A DNA stretch of 14,219 nt from Deferribacteraceae bacterium (GCA_031285415.1 JAITWF010000150.1:1-14219); one strand, 5' to 3'. Counted from the stretch's first letter, positions 1-6,062 are shown. Notes: generated from the letters alone by a model not told the origin. Program-made: numbers and translations.

Positions 1-1357
1 TATTCAAGCTATTATTAGTGCTTACATTCAAAAGGGAAGAGTTGTCCTCCGCCTTTGCATCCTCATCTGCTGATTCGGTATATAATGTAGTGTATCCAGC
101 GAATACCATCACTCTGCCAGAGGCACGGAAGATGTATTTGCCACCTTTGATAAGTACAGTGGTCTGTTCGTATAGAGCGTCCGCCATCTGGCTTGCGATA
201 AATCGCTCCCATATTAGTTTATAGAGCTTGTACTGCTCTGGAGATAGATACTGCTTTACGCTCTCTGGGGTGCGGTCGATCACCGTTGGGCGGATCGCCT
301 CGTGGGCGTCCTGTGCGCCTTTAGCCGTCTTTGCGACTCGCTTTGATTTAGGGAGAAACTCTTTACCGTAAACTGCGCCAACGTACTTTATCGCCGCCTC
401 CGCCGCCTCTGGGGCGATACGTGTGGAGTCGGTACGCATATAGGTGATAAGACCCGATGGCCCATCGCCTAAATTAACCCCTTCATATAACTGCTGCGCT
501 ACTGCCATAGCCCTTTTTGCGGTGAATCCTAGCTTACGGATCGCCTCCTGCTGTAGTCTAGCGGTGACGAACGGCACTGGGGCAGAGCTTTTAACACTCT
601 TCTTCTCAACGTCTGTGATATTAAAGGCGGCACCATCGAGCGATTTTATAGCAAGATCTGCGTCCGCCTCCGATTTGAACTCAACCTTGACCTCTTTAGA
701 GCCGACGATCTCTTTATCTAAAGCGGCTTTTAGCGAGCCTTTGCGTTTACTTCCATCGAATACATCGAAGATCCCATCGACACTCCAAGACTCCTCTGTG
801 ACGAACTTCTCGATCTCCGCCTCCCTTTCGCATACCATGCGTAGGGCAACGGACTGAACACGTCCAGCTGACAATCCGTATTTAAGGGTTTTCCAGAGTA
901 GGGGGCTGATCTGATAGCCTACAAGGCGATCGAGGATACGGCGAGACTGCTGCGCATCTACACGATTGATATTCACCTTGCCAGGGTGTTCGATACCATC
1001 TTTTATCCCCTGTTTGGTGATCTCGTTGAACTGAACTCGATGTATCGGCTTCTTCTTATCCTTTATCTGTTCCTGAATATGCCAAGCGATCGCCTCCCCC
1101 TCACGGTCGGGGTCGGACGCTAGGTATATAATATCGGCGGAGTTTGCGGCTCTCTTTAAACTTGCCACCACCTTCTCTTTGCCAGAGATCACTTCGTACG
1201 ATGGTGCAAAATCATTCTCTACATCCACGCCAAGCTTCTTCTCTGGCAGGTCGATTATATGCCCAACGCTGGCAAGCACCTCGTATCCTTTACCGAGATA
1301 GTTTTCTATAGTTTTAGCTTTCGCTGGAGACTCCACGATTACAAGACTTTTCGACAT
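1..1357 (-). CDS. topA: DNA topoisomerase I, N-terminal part (truncated by the window edge)
   Basis: Type IA topoisomerase that relaxes negatively supercoiled DNA by cutting one strand through a tyrosine-phosphate link. The reading frame starts at ATG 1357-1355, with GAGGA about 10 bases upstream, and stays open for 452 codons to the left edge, so the C-terminus with any zinc fingers lies outside. The protein begins MSKSLVIVESPAKAKT, where Glu9 is the conserved Toprim glutamate. It continues with the Toprim acidic motif SDPDREGEAIAWH and the signature SAGRVQSVALRM. The active-site motif is TYMRTDS, with Tyr306 as the nucleophile (codon 442-440). DAHEAIRPT follows. All family landmarks are in order and undamaged in the visible part. 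It lies 48 bp downstream of the GT9 gene on the same strand with no terminator between, so co-transcription is likely. Identification is by motif recognition. Confidence 0.97.
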   Translation of the reverse strand, partial: MSKSLVIVESPAKAKTIENYLGKGYEVLASVGHIIDLPEKKLGVDVENDFAPSYEVISGKEKVVASLKRAANSADIIYLASDPDREGEAIAWHIQEQIKDKKKPIHRVQFNEITKQGIKDGIEHPGKVNINRVDAQQSRRILDRLVGYQISPLLWKTLKYGLSAGRVQSVALRMVCEREAEIEKFVTEESWSVDGIFDVFDGSKRKGSLKAALDKEIVGSKEVKVEFKSEADADLAIKSLDGAAFNITDVEKKSVKSSAPVPFVTARLQQEAIRKLGFTAKRAMAVAQQLYEGVNLGDGPSGLITYMRTDSTRIAPEAAEAAIKYVGAVYGKEFLPKSKRVAKTAKGAQDAHEAIRPTVIDRTPESVKQYLSPEQYKLYKLIWERFIASQMADALYEQTTVLIKGGKYIFRASGRVMVFAGYTTLYTESADEDAKAEDNSSLLNVSTNNSLN

Positions 1358-1405
1358 ATTGTTTAAATCCTCATGGAGAGAAACTAAAGAAAGTTCAAAA
1401 TATTG

Positions 1406-2488
1406 TCAAGCAGTTATCTGAACGCCGAGCTCAGAAAGCGCACTCAAAACCGCCTCTACATTGACGTTTCTGGAAAATGTTGAGTCATGTACCTCTTCAA
1501 ATCCTAGGTTGAGCGTCATGACCGCCCCCTCGGGGGAGACCGCCATCGTCTTATCGCCAACTGGCCCCCATCGTAGCGGATTAGTAGGGCCGTGTATCCC
1601 TACAGTTGGGATATTTAAGAGTGCGCCCATATGCATTGTGCCTGTGTTAACAGATACAAGGGCAGAGGCGTGCGATAAGAGCGTTGCCATCTGGGCGAGC
1701 GACGTTGCACCTGCTAGGTTTACGCAGTCTAGATTATATTTTGCCATAAAGTCGGCTGTTGGCTCTCTGTCTGCACCACTACCGCTTAAAACGACGGTAT
1801 AGCCCTGTAACTTACCGATAAGCTCCACCCATTTATCATCCCCCCATCGTCGAGATTCAGAGTGCGAGCCAGCTGCCCACATGTGGCATACGATATACGG
1901 CTGTTTAGGGAGATCTATATCGGTAGTAGGCGCATTTATATATGGACGGCCATCGAGATCGGGGAGGAGTGCCTGCCCAAGAGCCATAAAGTTTTGCCAC
2001 TCGTGCTGATCGTTGCGATGTTTCACAGATCTATCGTACGCTAATGAACGATACTGCCCAGCGGTTGCGAACCCTACCGTTACCAATGCCTTCGAAAATG
2101 CGCTGATAATAGCCCCCACCCTTGCCCACTGCGTGCTATCAAGGAGTACGTCGTACTTTTTACTGCGCATGCACTGCACCATCTCCTTTATCTGCGAGAG
2201 GGAGAAGGAGTGTATATTGTCGACGCCAGATACGAGCAGCGCCGCCTGTGCATTGGCTTTGGTGGTATATAGATCGATGGTGGCATTTGGAACTTTGCTG
2301 CGTAAGGCGTTTATAAGCCCTGATAGCAGCAGAACGTCGCCGATCGCTCCCATACAGAGGATTGAGATCTTGCTGTAGCTATTTGTACGCCTCTTTTCGA
2401 GTTTACGAAAGAGTAGCGCAGGGACGGTCAGAGGGATCCCGATGTAGCGGTCGATTAGCTTGTTGAGTTTATTTCCACGTTCAGACAT
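1406..2488 (-). CDS. Family 9 glycosyltransferase (heptosyltransferase-like)
   Basis: Probable cytoplasmic transferase of the ADP-heptose:LPS heptosyltransferase (WaaC/WaaF, GT9) superfamily, acting in lipopolysaccharide core or surface-glycan assembly. It has 360 residues, a normal length for the family. The N-terminal Rossmann domain opens with ILCMGAIGDVLLLSGLINAL (about residues 43-62), including the family's G-x-G/I-G-D turn. The C-terminal nucleotide-sugar domain has SRRWGDDKWVEL (212-223), a VVLSGSGADRE strand-loop (232-242), VNTGTMHMGALLNIPTVGIHG (280-300) and GPTNPLRWGPVG. The last two correspond to the D/N-T-G-x-x-H and GPT-x-P signatures. The exact acceptor sugar cannot be read from sequence. 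The start at 2488 has only a weak Shine-Dalgarno. topA follows 48 bp downstream on the same strand. The upstream side is a palindromic repeat, so any promoter must lie within or beside that element. Confidence 0.85.
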   Translation of the reverse strand: MSERGNKLNKLIDRYIGIPLTVPALLFRKLEKRRTNSYSKISILCMGAIGDVLLLSGLINALRSKVPNATIDLYTTKANAQAALLVSGVDNIHSFSLSQIKEMVQCMRSKKYDVLLDSTQWARVGAIISAFSKALVTVGFATAGQYRSLAYDRSVKHRNDQHEWQNFMALGQALLPDLDGRPYINAPTTDIDLPKQPYIVCHMWAAGSHSESRRWGDDKWVELIGKLQGYTVVLSGSGADREPTADFMAKYNLDCVNLAGATSLAQMATLLSHASALVSVNTGTMHMGALLNIPTVGIHGPTNPLRWGPVGDKTMAVSPEGAVMTLNLGFEEVHDSTFSRNVNVEAVLSALSELGVQITA

Positions 2489-2520
2489 AATAGTATGCTC
2501 AGTTTAAAATTCCATCTTTC

Positions 2521-2612
2521 CGTCATTGCGGACTTGATCCGCAATCCAGAATAAAGATATTAAGAATACCTATTGTTTTGATACTGGACTGCGGATCAAG
2601 TCCACAGTGACG
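2521..2612. repeat. REP/BIME-like palindromic element
   Basis: Two 29-bp arms, 2521-2549 and 2584-2612, are reverse complements at 26 of 29 positions and are separated by a 34-base AT-rich spacer. Each arm is itself palindromic: TGCGGA-cttga-TCCGCA on the left, and the same core with one changed base on the right. This two-level symmetry resembles paired REP units (BIMEs). Arms beginning CGTCATTGCGG and ending CAATCCAG resemble dispersed palindromes of several proteobacterial genomes; that resemblance is from memory. It sits between the RRM gene terminator and the GT9 gene start. No second copy exists in the window. Confidence 0.75.
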
Positions 2613-2668
2613 TGATTAGAAAGTTTTTTGTTCTTATTCACCTTCGTCAGCGAAGGGGAATTAATAAT

Positions 2669-2692
2669 AAAAAAGGGAGCCATAAGGCTCCC
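2669..2692 (-). terminator. Rho-independent terminator of the RRM gene
   Basis: On the minus strand the stem GGGAGCC / GGCTCCC (7 bp, loop of 4) is followed directly by six T. It begins about 25 bases after the RRM stop codon, the usual position. A second, shorter hairpin, CCTTCG-tcag-CGAAGG at 2641-2656, follows with a looser T-rich tail and may be a backup. Confidence 0.88.
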
Positions 2693-2716
2693 CAAAGTGT
2701 TAAATTAGATAAGATA

Positions 2717-2989
2717 TTATCTACGAGAGAAAGAACGCTCTCTCTGCTCTCTTTCGTGAGCTTCGCTAACGCGAATCTTTCTGCCGCCGTAATCGCTGTC
2801 ATTTAGCTCTGTCATAGCTTGGATAGCCATATCGCCTTCCATCTCAACAAAACCAAAACCACGTGAACGTCCAGTCTGTTTGTCAATAATGACGCGCGCT
2901 GAATTAACATCTCCAAACCCTGCAAATAAACTTTGCAGATCATCATCCGTTGTTGTAAACGGAAGGTTTCCTACGAATAACCTTTTCAT
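2717..2989 (-). CDS. RRM-domain RNA-binding protein
   Basis: A 90-residue single RNA-recognition-motif protein. RNP2 is LFVGNL (residues 4-9). RNP1 is RGFGFVEM (43-50) with both aromatic RNA-stacking residues, Phe45 and Phe47. The beta-alpha-beta spacing is normal, and the short tail is Arg/Glu-rich and ends SFSRR. Bacterial proteins of this size and architecture, known in cyanobacteria and several Gram-negative phyla, bind single-stranded RNA and in some species are cold-inducible. The exact role here is unknown. The start at 2989 has GGAG about 8 bases upstream. A candidate promoter near 3092-3121 would leave a leader of about 100 bases, which fits post-transcriptional control but is unproven. 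It stands alone, with its own terminator downstream, and is divergent from the Fic gene. Confidence 0.93.
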   Translation of the reverse strand: MKRLFVGNLPFTTTDDDLQSLFAGFGDVNSARVIIDKQTGRSRGFGFVEMEGDMAIQAMTELNDSDYGGRKIRVSEAHEREQRERSFSRR

Positions 2990-3091
2990 ACTATTGCAAC
3001 TCCTGCATTTACATTAGCATTAACCTTCAAACCACGGCACAATCGAACATCAATCAGCTATCGGAATGGAAGCAATACCTATTTATTTACC

Positions 3092-3121
3092 CATATAACA
3101 TGTATTCACTATATTTTGCAA
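3092..3121 (-). promoter_or_regulatory. Candidate promoter of the RRM gene
   Basis: On the minus strand TTGCAA (3121-3116) and TATATG (3097-3092) are separated by 18 bp. Each matches the sigma-70 consensus at 4 of 6 positions. It implies an untranslated leader of about 95-100 bases before the ATG at 2989. The call is weak and based only on hexamer likeness. Confidence 0.3.
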
Positions 3122-3177
3122 GAACTTTTCTTACAATTTCATTTTTTTTATTATTTATCTTGAAACCTTTCAATAGT

Positions 3178-3183
3178 TATAAT
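3178..3183 (+). promoter_or_regulatory. Perfect -10 hexamer just upstream of the Fic gene
   Basis: TATAAT lies 13 bases before the ATG at 3197. No good -35 is visible at 17 bp (TTATCT). TTGAAA occurs at 3160-3165 but only 12 bp away. If used, transcription would start within about 7 bases of the start codon, giving an almost leaderless mRNA. This agrees with the lack of a strong Shine-Dalgarno. Confidence 0.4.
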
Positions 3184-3196
3184 ATAAGGTATAAGT

Positions 3197-4159
3197 ATGA
3201 GCTATGAAAAACAGTGTCCACCCTTTACAGTTACGAGAAAGATTAGCCGCTTAACGGACGAGATCGTTGCATTAACAACACGAATAGATCCGGATAGCAT
3301 TGATGAGCGTAAAAGCTTTATTGAGTCGATACGTGGTACCCTTGCTATAGAGGGCAATCCGCTCGACGAAACCCAGATCGCCGCTGTCTTAGATGGTTCC
3401 GATGTCGAGGCTACCCCCACCGATCTCCTTGAGGTGAAGGGTGCTATCGCCGCATATAAGATGATTCGTAAGTGGCAACCTCATAAAGAGAAAGACATCA
3501 TGAAAGCCCACGAACTGCTGACTGAAGGGCTTCTTGATAACTCTGGAACGTATCGAGAGAGGGGGACAGGCGTTAGAACTGGCAAGAAGTATGTACACGT
3601 CGCTCCGCAGGCTCCGAAGGTGCCAGGGCTTATGAAAGATCTGATGAGCTGGCTGAAGCTCGAAGAGGAGCACCCCCTTATCACTAGTGCAATCTTTCAC
3701 TACGAGTTCGAATTTATTCACCCATTCACGGATGGCAATGGACGCATGGGCAGGCTGTGGCACACAGTTATCCTATCTCATTGGAATCCAATATTTGCTA
3801 AGATACCTATAGAAAAATTTATATTTGCACGCAGATCGGATTACTATGAGGCGTTGCGAGAGAGTTCGATGGAGGTGGATTCTTATCCGCTCATCGAGTT
3901 TTTGCTAGAGGTAACGCTCGAGGCTGTATCATCATTTGTTTCAAAGCCGCAGATACAGCTCCCTGCTGAGGTTGAAAGGCTTCTGTCGGTGTTGCAGACG
4001 GAGCTATCGATCGGAGAGTTGCAGGATAAGTTGGGCGTTGCTGATCGTAGAACGTTTAAAAAGCGATACCTTGCGCCGGCATTAGAGCTGAAGGTGGTAG
4101 AGCTGACCTTGCCAGATAAACCTAAAAGTAGATTGCAAAAATATCGGAAGGTATTGTAA
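3197..4159 (+). CDS. Fic family protein (probable AMPylase) with N-terminal self-inhibition motif and C-terminal winged helix
   Basis: A Fic-fold enzyme that probably transfers AMP, or another nucleotide, from a nucleotide donor to a hydroxyl side chain of a target protein. The catalytic loop HPFTDGNGRMGR is complete at residues 175-186: His175 is the general base and Asp179 the metal ligand. Residues 48-53 read TLAIEG, matching the (S/T)xxxE(G/N) inhibitory helix in which Glu52 would block the nucleotide site. The motif precedes the Fic core, so this is a class II (N-terminal) self-inhibited Fic. About residues 255-320 (AEVERLL...DKLGVADRRTFKKRY...) look like the winged-helix domain common in this subfamily. 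At 320 residues the length is typical. It is monocistronic and divergent from the RRM gene. The target is unknown, and no separate antitoxin gene is seen, consistent with intramolecular inhibition. Confidence 0.93.
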   Translation: MSYEKQCPPFTVTRKISRLTDEIVALTTRIDPDSIDERKSFIESIRGTLAIEGNPLDETQIAAVLDGSDVEATPTDLLEVKGAIAAYKMIRKWQPHKEKDIMKAHELLTEGLLDNSGTYRERGTGVRTGKKYVHVAPQAPKVPGLMKDLMSWLKLEEEHPLITSAIFHYEFEFIHPFTDGNGRMGRLWHTVILSHWNPIFAKIPIEKFIFARRSDYYEALRESSMEVDSYPLIEFLLEVTLEAVSSFVSKPQIQLPAEVERLLSVLQTELSIGELQDKLGVADRRTFKKRYLAPALELKVVELTLPDKPKSRLQKYRKVL

Positions 4160-4181
4160 ACAGCGCAGATATGAGTCTTTT

Positions 4182-4220
4182 GTGCATAGTATTGTAGCAA
4201 GAGCTGTATACTGTTCGCAC
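4182..4220. repeat. Nested inverted repeat behind the Fic gene
   Basis: GTGC (4182-4185) pairs with GCAC (4217-4220), AGTAT (4188-4192) with ATACT (4208-4212), and AGC with GCT around an AAGA loop. The result is an interrupted hairpin of 39 bases, 22 bases after the Fic stop. No T-run follows, so it is not a classic intrinsic terminator. Confidence 0.5.
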
Positions 4221-4231
4221 TATGTCTCATG

Positions 4232-4265
4232 CAACTGTATCATGTGTCTAATGTTGATACAGTTG
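4232..4265. repeat. Perfect 11-bp inverted repeat
   Basis: CAACTGTATCA (4232-4242) and TGATACAGTTG (4255-4265) are exact reverse complements with a 12-base loop. No T-run follows. It could be an RNA hairpin or a dimeric protein-binding site. Confidence 0.7.
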
Positions 4266-4310
4266 AGCGGTTCACGCATTTGCAATAAATCCCTAGTTTG
4301 CGGAGTTTTC

Positions 4311-4350
4311 ACGTATAGACAATCCTTGGCACATCTCTTGCTCTATACGT
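4311..4350. repeat. Perfect 9-bp inverted repeat with 22-base loop
   Basis: ACGTATAGA (4311-4319) and TCTATACGT (4342-4350) are exact reverse complements. It is the third hairpin in the gene-free interval and again has no terminator-like tail. Confidence 0.6.
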
Positions 4351-4519
4351 ATACAGACAGTGTGTTGTACGCACTAGGAGATGTTGTTTATGTACGCCTG
4401 AAGTCGACACGCAAGTGTAGATTGTATGTAGATATCCTGTAGAGCATGCGTCGAGAAAAATTAGGAGATGACAAAGCTACACTACAAGGGATTAGCGTTC
4501 CTCACGTGAGTTTTTGAAA

Positions 4520-4621
4520 ATTATGTATATAAATCCCGCTGGAACATCTATGGCAATGTGTGTCATACTGAGGGGTATAACATGGGATGCAGAAACGTAT
4601 TCCAGCGGGATTATACATAAT
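4520..4621. repeat. 102-base long hairpin next to the permease gene
   Basis: The left arm 4520-4544 and right arm 4600-4621 are reverse complements over 22 bp, broken only by a 3-base bulge in the left arm. The shared words are ATTATGTATA and ATCCCGCTGGAA. The 55-base interior has further nested pairing possibilities: ATGT with ACAT, and ATAC-tgaggg-GTAT. It ends 10 bases after the permease stop codon when read on the minus strand. It could terminate or stabilise that mRNA, encode a small structured RNA, or be a miniature inverted-repeat element. TGAGTTTTT occurs on both sides (4507-4515 and 4623-4631), though not flush with the arms. Confidence 0.75.
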
Positions 4622-4631
4622 CTGAGTTTTT

Positions 4632-5642
4632 TTACCCAGCGTTTAACTTCATATCGCCAGCCTTAATTAATCCCTTTCTCATCATAACCTTTGCCACTGG
4701 CAAAGTTATCGCTATCGGCGCAATAAAGTGCATAAACACTATTTTAACTATAACTGTAAAGGATAATCCCATAGCGGAGACTGTGCCTATCTGCCCCACA
4801 AGCCCACATGTTCCCATCCCTGCGCCCTCTGGAACGTTAGACATCGGGATAATCGTCGTGGCTAAAGGGCCCAATATTATCGACGCCACAACAGGCGGAA
4901 TCAGTATTAGCGGATTTTTTATTATATTTGGCACCTGCAACATCGATGTGCCTAACCCTTGCGCAACCACCCCCGATACGCCATTATCTCGATAGCTAAT
5001 CGCTGCAAAGCCTATCATCTGTGCGCAACAGCCCACTGTGGCAGCCCCAGCGGCAAGCCCATCAAGCCCTAGCATTATCGCAAGAGCAGCACTCGATATA
5101 GGCGCGGTGAGCGCAAGCCCCATAAGTACCGCTATCGATATCCCCATCGGTATCGGCTGCATAGTCGTCGCCCATTCGATCACAGAGCCGAGCCATTCCA
5201 TAAATGCGCCGATATAGGGGCCTATGAATATGGCAGTCGCAATGCCAGCAAAGAGCGTTACCGCAGGAGTTACGATAATATCCGCCTTAGTCTCCTTTGA
5301 GACCAATTTGCCTAGCTCTGTAGCGATAATTGCGGAGATATAGCAGCCAGCAGGGCCGCCGCCAGCCTGAACAGCTGCAATACCAACAGCGGCAGAGGCA
5401 AACATCACAAGCGGCGGAGCTTGTAGCCCATACGCTATCGCAACGCAGATCGCAGGTCCCATCGCCTGCATGGCAAGTTTGCCGAAATCAACCATAAATT
5501 GAATACCGGTGAGATTGCCTGCCGTTTGGATAATCATGCCGACTAGTAGCGACGAGAAAAGCCCTAGAGCCATTGCGCCCATCGCATCTATCAGATATCT
5601 GCGCACCGATATGACAACATTCTTTCGCCGTAAGAATTTCAT
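4632..5642 (-). CDS. PTS-type EIIC permease (PTS_EIIC_2-like), standing alone
   Basis: Multi-spanning inner-membrane protein of 336 residues resembling the phosphotransferase-system EIIC family PF13303. About nine or ten hydrophobic segments are separated by short loops. Gly/Ala-rich helices such as VGIAAVQAGGGPAGCYISAI and the late segment MSNVPEGAGMGTCGLVGQIG are typical of the family. No EIIA, EIIB, HPr or EI gene lies nearby and no phospho-acceptor domain is fused, so the substrate and any phosphorylation coupling are unknown; a PTS-independent transporter is possible. I chose ATG 5642 because GAGGTGG sits just upstream. The earlier in-frame GTG at 5648 lies inside that Shine-Dalgarno. 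A good promoter at 5661-5689 gives a short leader. Family assignment is fairly secure; function is not. Confidence 0.82.
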   Translation of the reverse strand: MKFLRRKNVVISVRRYLIDAMGAMALGLFSSLLVGMIIQTAGNLTGIQFMVDFGKLAMQAMGPAICVAIAYGLQAPPLVMFASAAVGIAAVQAGGGPAGCYISAIIATELGKLVSKETKADIIVTPAVTLFAGIATAIFIGPYIGAFMEWLGSVIEWATTMQPIPMGISIAVLMGLALTAPISSAALAIMLGLDGLAAGAATVGCCAQMIGFAAISYRDNGVSGVVAQGLGTSMLQVPNIIKNPLILIPPVVASIILGPLATTIIPMSNVPEGAGMGTCGLVGQIGTVSAMGLSFTVIVKIVFMHFIAPIAITLPVAKVMMRKGLIKAGDMKLNAG

Positions 5643-5660
5643 AACCACCTCGATCGAAGG

Positions 5661-5689
5661 AGTATACTAAATGAGACTAATTTTGTCAT
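5661..5689 (-). promoter_or_regulatory. Sigma-70-type promoter of the permease gene
   Basis: On the minus strand ATGACA (5689-5684) and TATACT (5666-5661) each match consensus at 5 of 6 positions with exactly 17 bp between. The start codon follows about 18 bases after the -10, so the leader holds little more than the ribosome binding site. Confidence 0.65.
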
Positions 5690-5720
5690 CTATTAATTTA
5701 CGATTAGGGTGATTATCTGC

Positions 5721-5749
5721 TTGACAATTATAATGTAATCCTGTATCCA
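5721..5749 (+). promoter_or_regulatory. Candidate promoter of tRNA-Leu
   Basis: A perfect -35 TTGACA (5721-5726) is followed after 17 bp by TATCCA (5744-5749), a weak -10 matching the consensus at its first three bases. The tRNA begins 13 bases after it. The -35 makes the call credible despite the poor -10. Confidence 0.5.
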
Positions 5750-5761
5750 CAGTATCTGATC

Positions 5762-5845
5762 GCCGAAGTGTTGGAACTGGTAGACAAGCATGACTCAGAA
5801 TCATGTGTTCTTAAGGACATGGGGGTTCAAGTCCCCCCTTCGGCA
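5762..5845 (+). tRNA. tRNA-Leu (anticodon CAG)
   Basis: The acceptor stem GCCGAAG (5762-5768) pairs with CTTCGGC (5838-5844), with A as discriminator at 5845. The anticodon stem CATGA/TCATG holds the loop CTCAGAA, giving anticodon CAG for CUG codons. The T arm is GGGGG-TTCAAGT-CCCCC (5821-5837). The extended variable arm between anticodon and T arms is the class II feature expected for tRNA-Leu. CCA is not encoded, so it must be added after transcription. The gene has its own promoter and terminator, and the phage-type island begins about 70 bases downstream. Confidence 0.97.
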
Positions 5846-5860
5846 TATTTTATCGTGTAG

Positions 5861-5879
5861 GGGCGAGGTTAGCTCGCCC
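5861..5879 (+). repeat. Hairpin between tRNA-Leu and its terminator
   Basis: GGGCGAG (5861-5867) and CTCGCCC (5873-5879) form a perfect 7-bp stem with a 5-base loop. No T-run follows. It is the first of two tandem hairpins behind the tRNA and may help 3'-end processing. Confidence 0.6.
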
Positions 5880-5882
5880 GAT

Positions 5883-5916
5883 GGGCTTCCGTAGAGATAC
5901 GTGAAGCCCTTTTTTT
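5883..5916 (+). terminator. Rho-independent terminator of tRNA-Leu
   Basis: GGGCTTC (5883-5889) pairs with GAAGCCC (5903-5909), extended inside by CGT/ACG, followed by seven T. The right edge of its T-run touches the left direct repeat of the phage-type island, so insertion would leave tRNA transcription intact. Confidence 0.9.
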
Positions 5917-5931
5917 GTAATTTTTTGTCAA
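5913..5931 (+). repeat. Left direct repeat of the island (att-like)
   Basis: TTTTG-T-AATTTTTTGT-C-AA here matches TTTTG-AATTTTTTGT-A-AA at 8803-8820: ten identical bases in the centre, five more to the left past a single inserted T, and two more past one substitution. AT-rich words recur by chance, so the support comes from its position just outside the inverted repeats. It overlaps the T-run of the tRNA terminator. Confidence 0.45.
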
Positions 5932-5938
5932 ACCACTC

Positions 5939-5973
5939 CCGCCGCCAGTTGGGAGGTATCAACTCTATGCTTA
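5939..5973 (+). repeat. Left inverted repeat of the island
   Basis: Two blocks, CCGCCGCCA (5939-5947) and ATCAACTCTATGCTTA (5958-5973), occur in the same order in inverted orientation at 8742-8779. The first block is identical and the second differs by one base in 16. The spacer is 10 bp here and 13 bp on the right. Both copies face inward, and each precedes a regulatory gene. This suits binding sites of a recombinase or shared regulator at the element's ends. Confidence 0.65.
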
Positions 5974-5976
5974 CTT

Positions 5977-6000
5977 AATCATCAAATATATTTAATGATT
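5977..6000. promoter_or_regulatory. Operator 1 of the CI-type repressor (predicted)
   Basis: Near-perfect 24-bp palindrome centred at 5988.5, with half-sites ATCAA and TTAAT flanking a 6-bp ATATAT centre. It has one mismatched pair relative to operator 2. Centre-to-centre distance to operator 2 is 23 bp, about two helical turns, allowing cooperative binding on one face. Confidence 0.6.
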
Positions 6001-6022
6001 AATATCAAATATATTTGATATT
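6001..6022. promoter_or_regulatory. Operator 2 of the CI-type repressor (predicted)
   Basis: A perfect 22-bp palindrome with core ATCAAATATATTTGAT. Half-sites ATCAA/TTGAT and the 6-bp spacing are shared with the other two operators. It abuts the -35 TTGACA at 6021-6026. Confidence 0.7.
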
Positions 6023-6049
6023 GACAAGGAGAAAAATTGGATTTATCAA
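6021..6049 (+). promoter_or_regulatory. Promoter of the CI-type repressor gene
   Basis: TTGACA (6021-6026) is a perfect -35. After 17 bp comes TATCAA (6044-6049), matching the -10 consensus at 4 of 6 bases. Operator 2 overlaps the start of the -35 and operator 3 covers the -10, so repressor binding would shut it. This points to negative autoregulation. Confidence 0.6.
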
Positions 6050-6062
6050 ATATTATTGATAA
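6043..6062. promoter_or_regulatory. Operator 3 of the CI-type repressor (predicted)
   Basis: TTATCAA (6043-6049) and TTGATAA (6056-6062) are exact reverse complements around a 6-bp centre, the same spacing as operators 1 and 2. Its centre is 41 bp from operator 2. It lies between the -10 and the ribosome binding site of the repressor gene. Confidence 0.65.

Larger units (their letters stand above)
4160..4631. other. Gene-free interval rich in inverted repeats
   Basis: No convincing gene lies between the Fic stop and the convergent permease stop. The one sizeable open frame (4182-4442 plus) is Cys- and Tyr-rich, lacks a Shine-Dalgarno and crosses three inverted repeats, so I do not call it. 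Base usage differs from the flanking genes, with many GTAT/ATAC and TGTA/TACA words. The interval contains four separate long inverted repeats, annotated individually, plus a small ACAC-gcaa-GTGT hairpin near 4409-4420. It could be a structured noncoding RNA locus, a pair of terminators with debris, or the remains of an inserted element. Confidence 0.6.

Noticed and set aside
2641..2656. CCTTCG-tcag-CGAAGG hairpin as the main terminator of the RRM gene
   Set aside because: The hairpin at 2669-2692 is closer to the gene and has an immediate six-T run. This one is at best a backup.
4182..4442. 86-codon open frame on the plus strand behind the Fic gene
   Set aside because: No Shine-Dalgarno, unusual Cys/Tyr-rich composition, no recognisable domain, and it runs across three strong inverted repeats.
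4501..4510. CTCACGTGAG followed by TTTTT as a terminator
   Set aside because: The palindrome has no loop, so the hairpin would be only a few base pairs. It may be a protein-binding site or chance.
5643..5648. GTG start of the permease gene at 5648
   Set aside because: It lies inside the GAGGTGG Shine-Dalgarno that serves ATG 5642.
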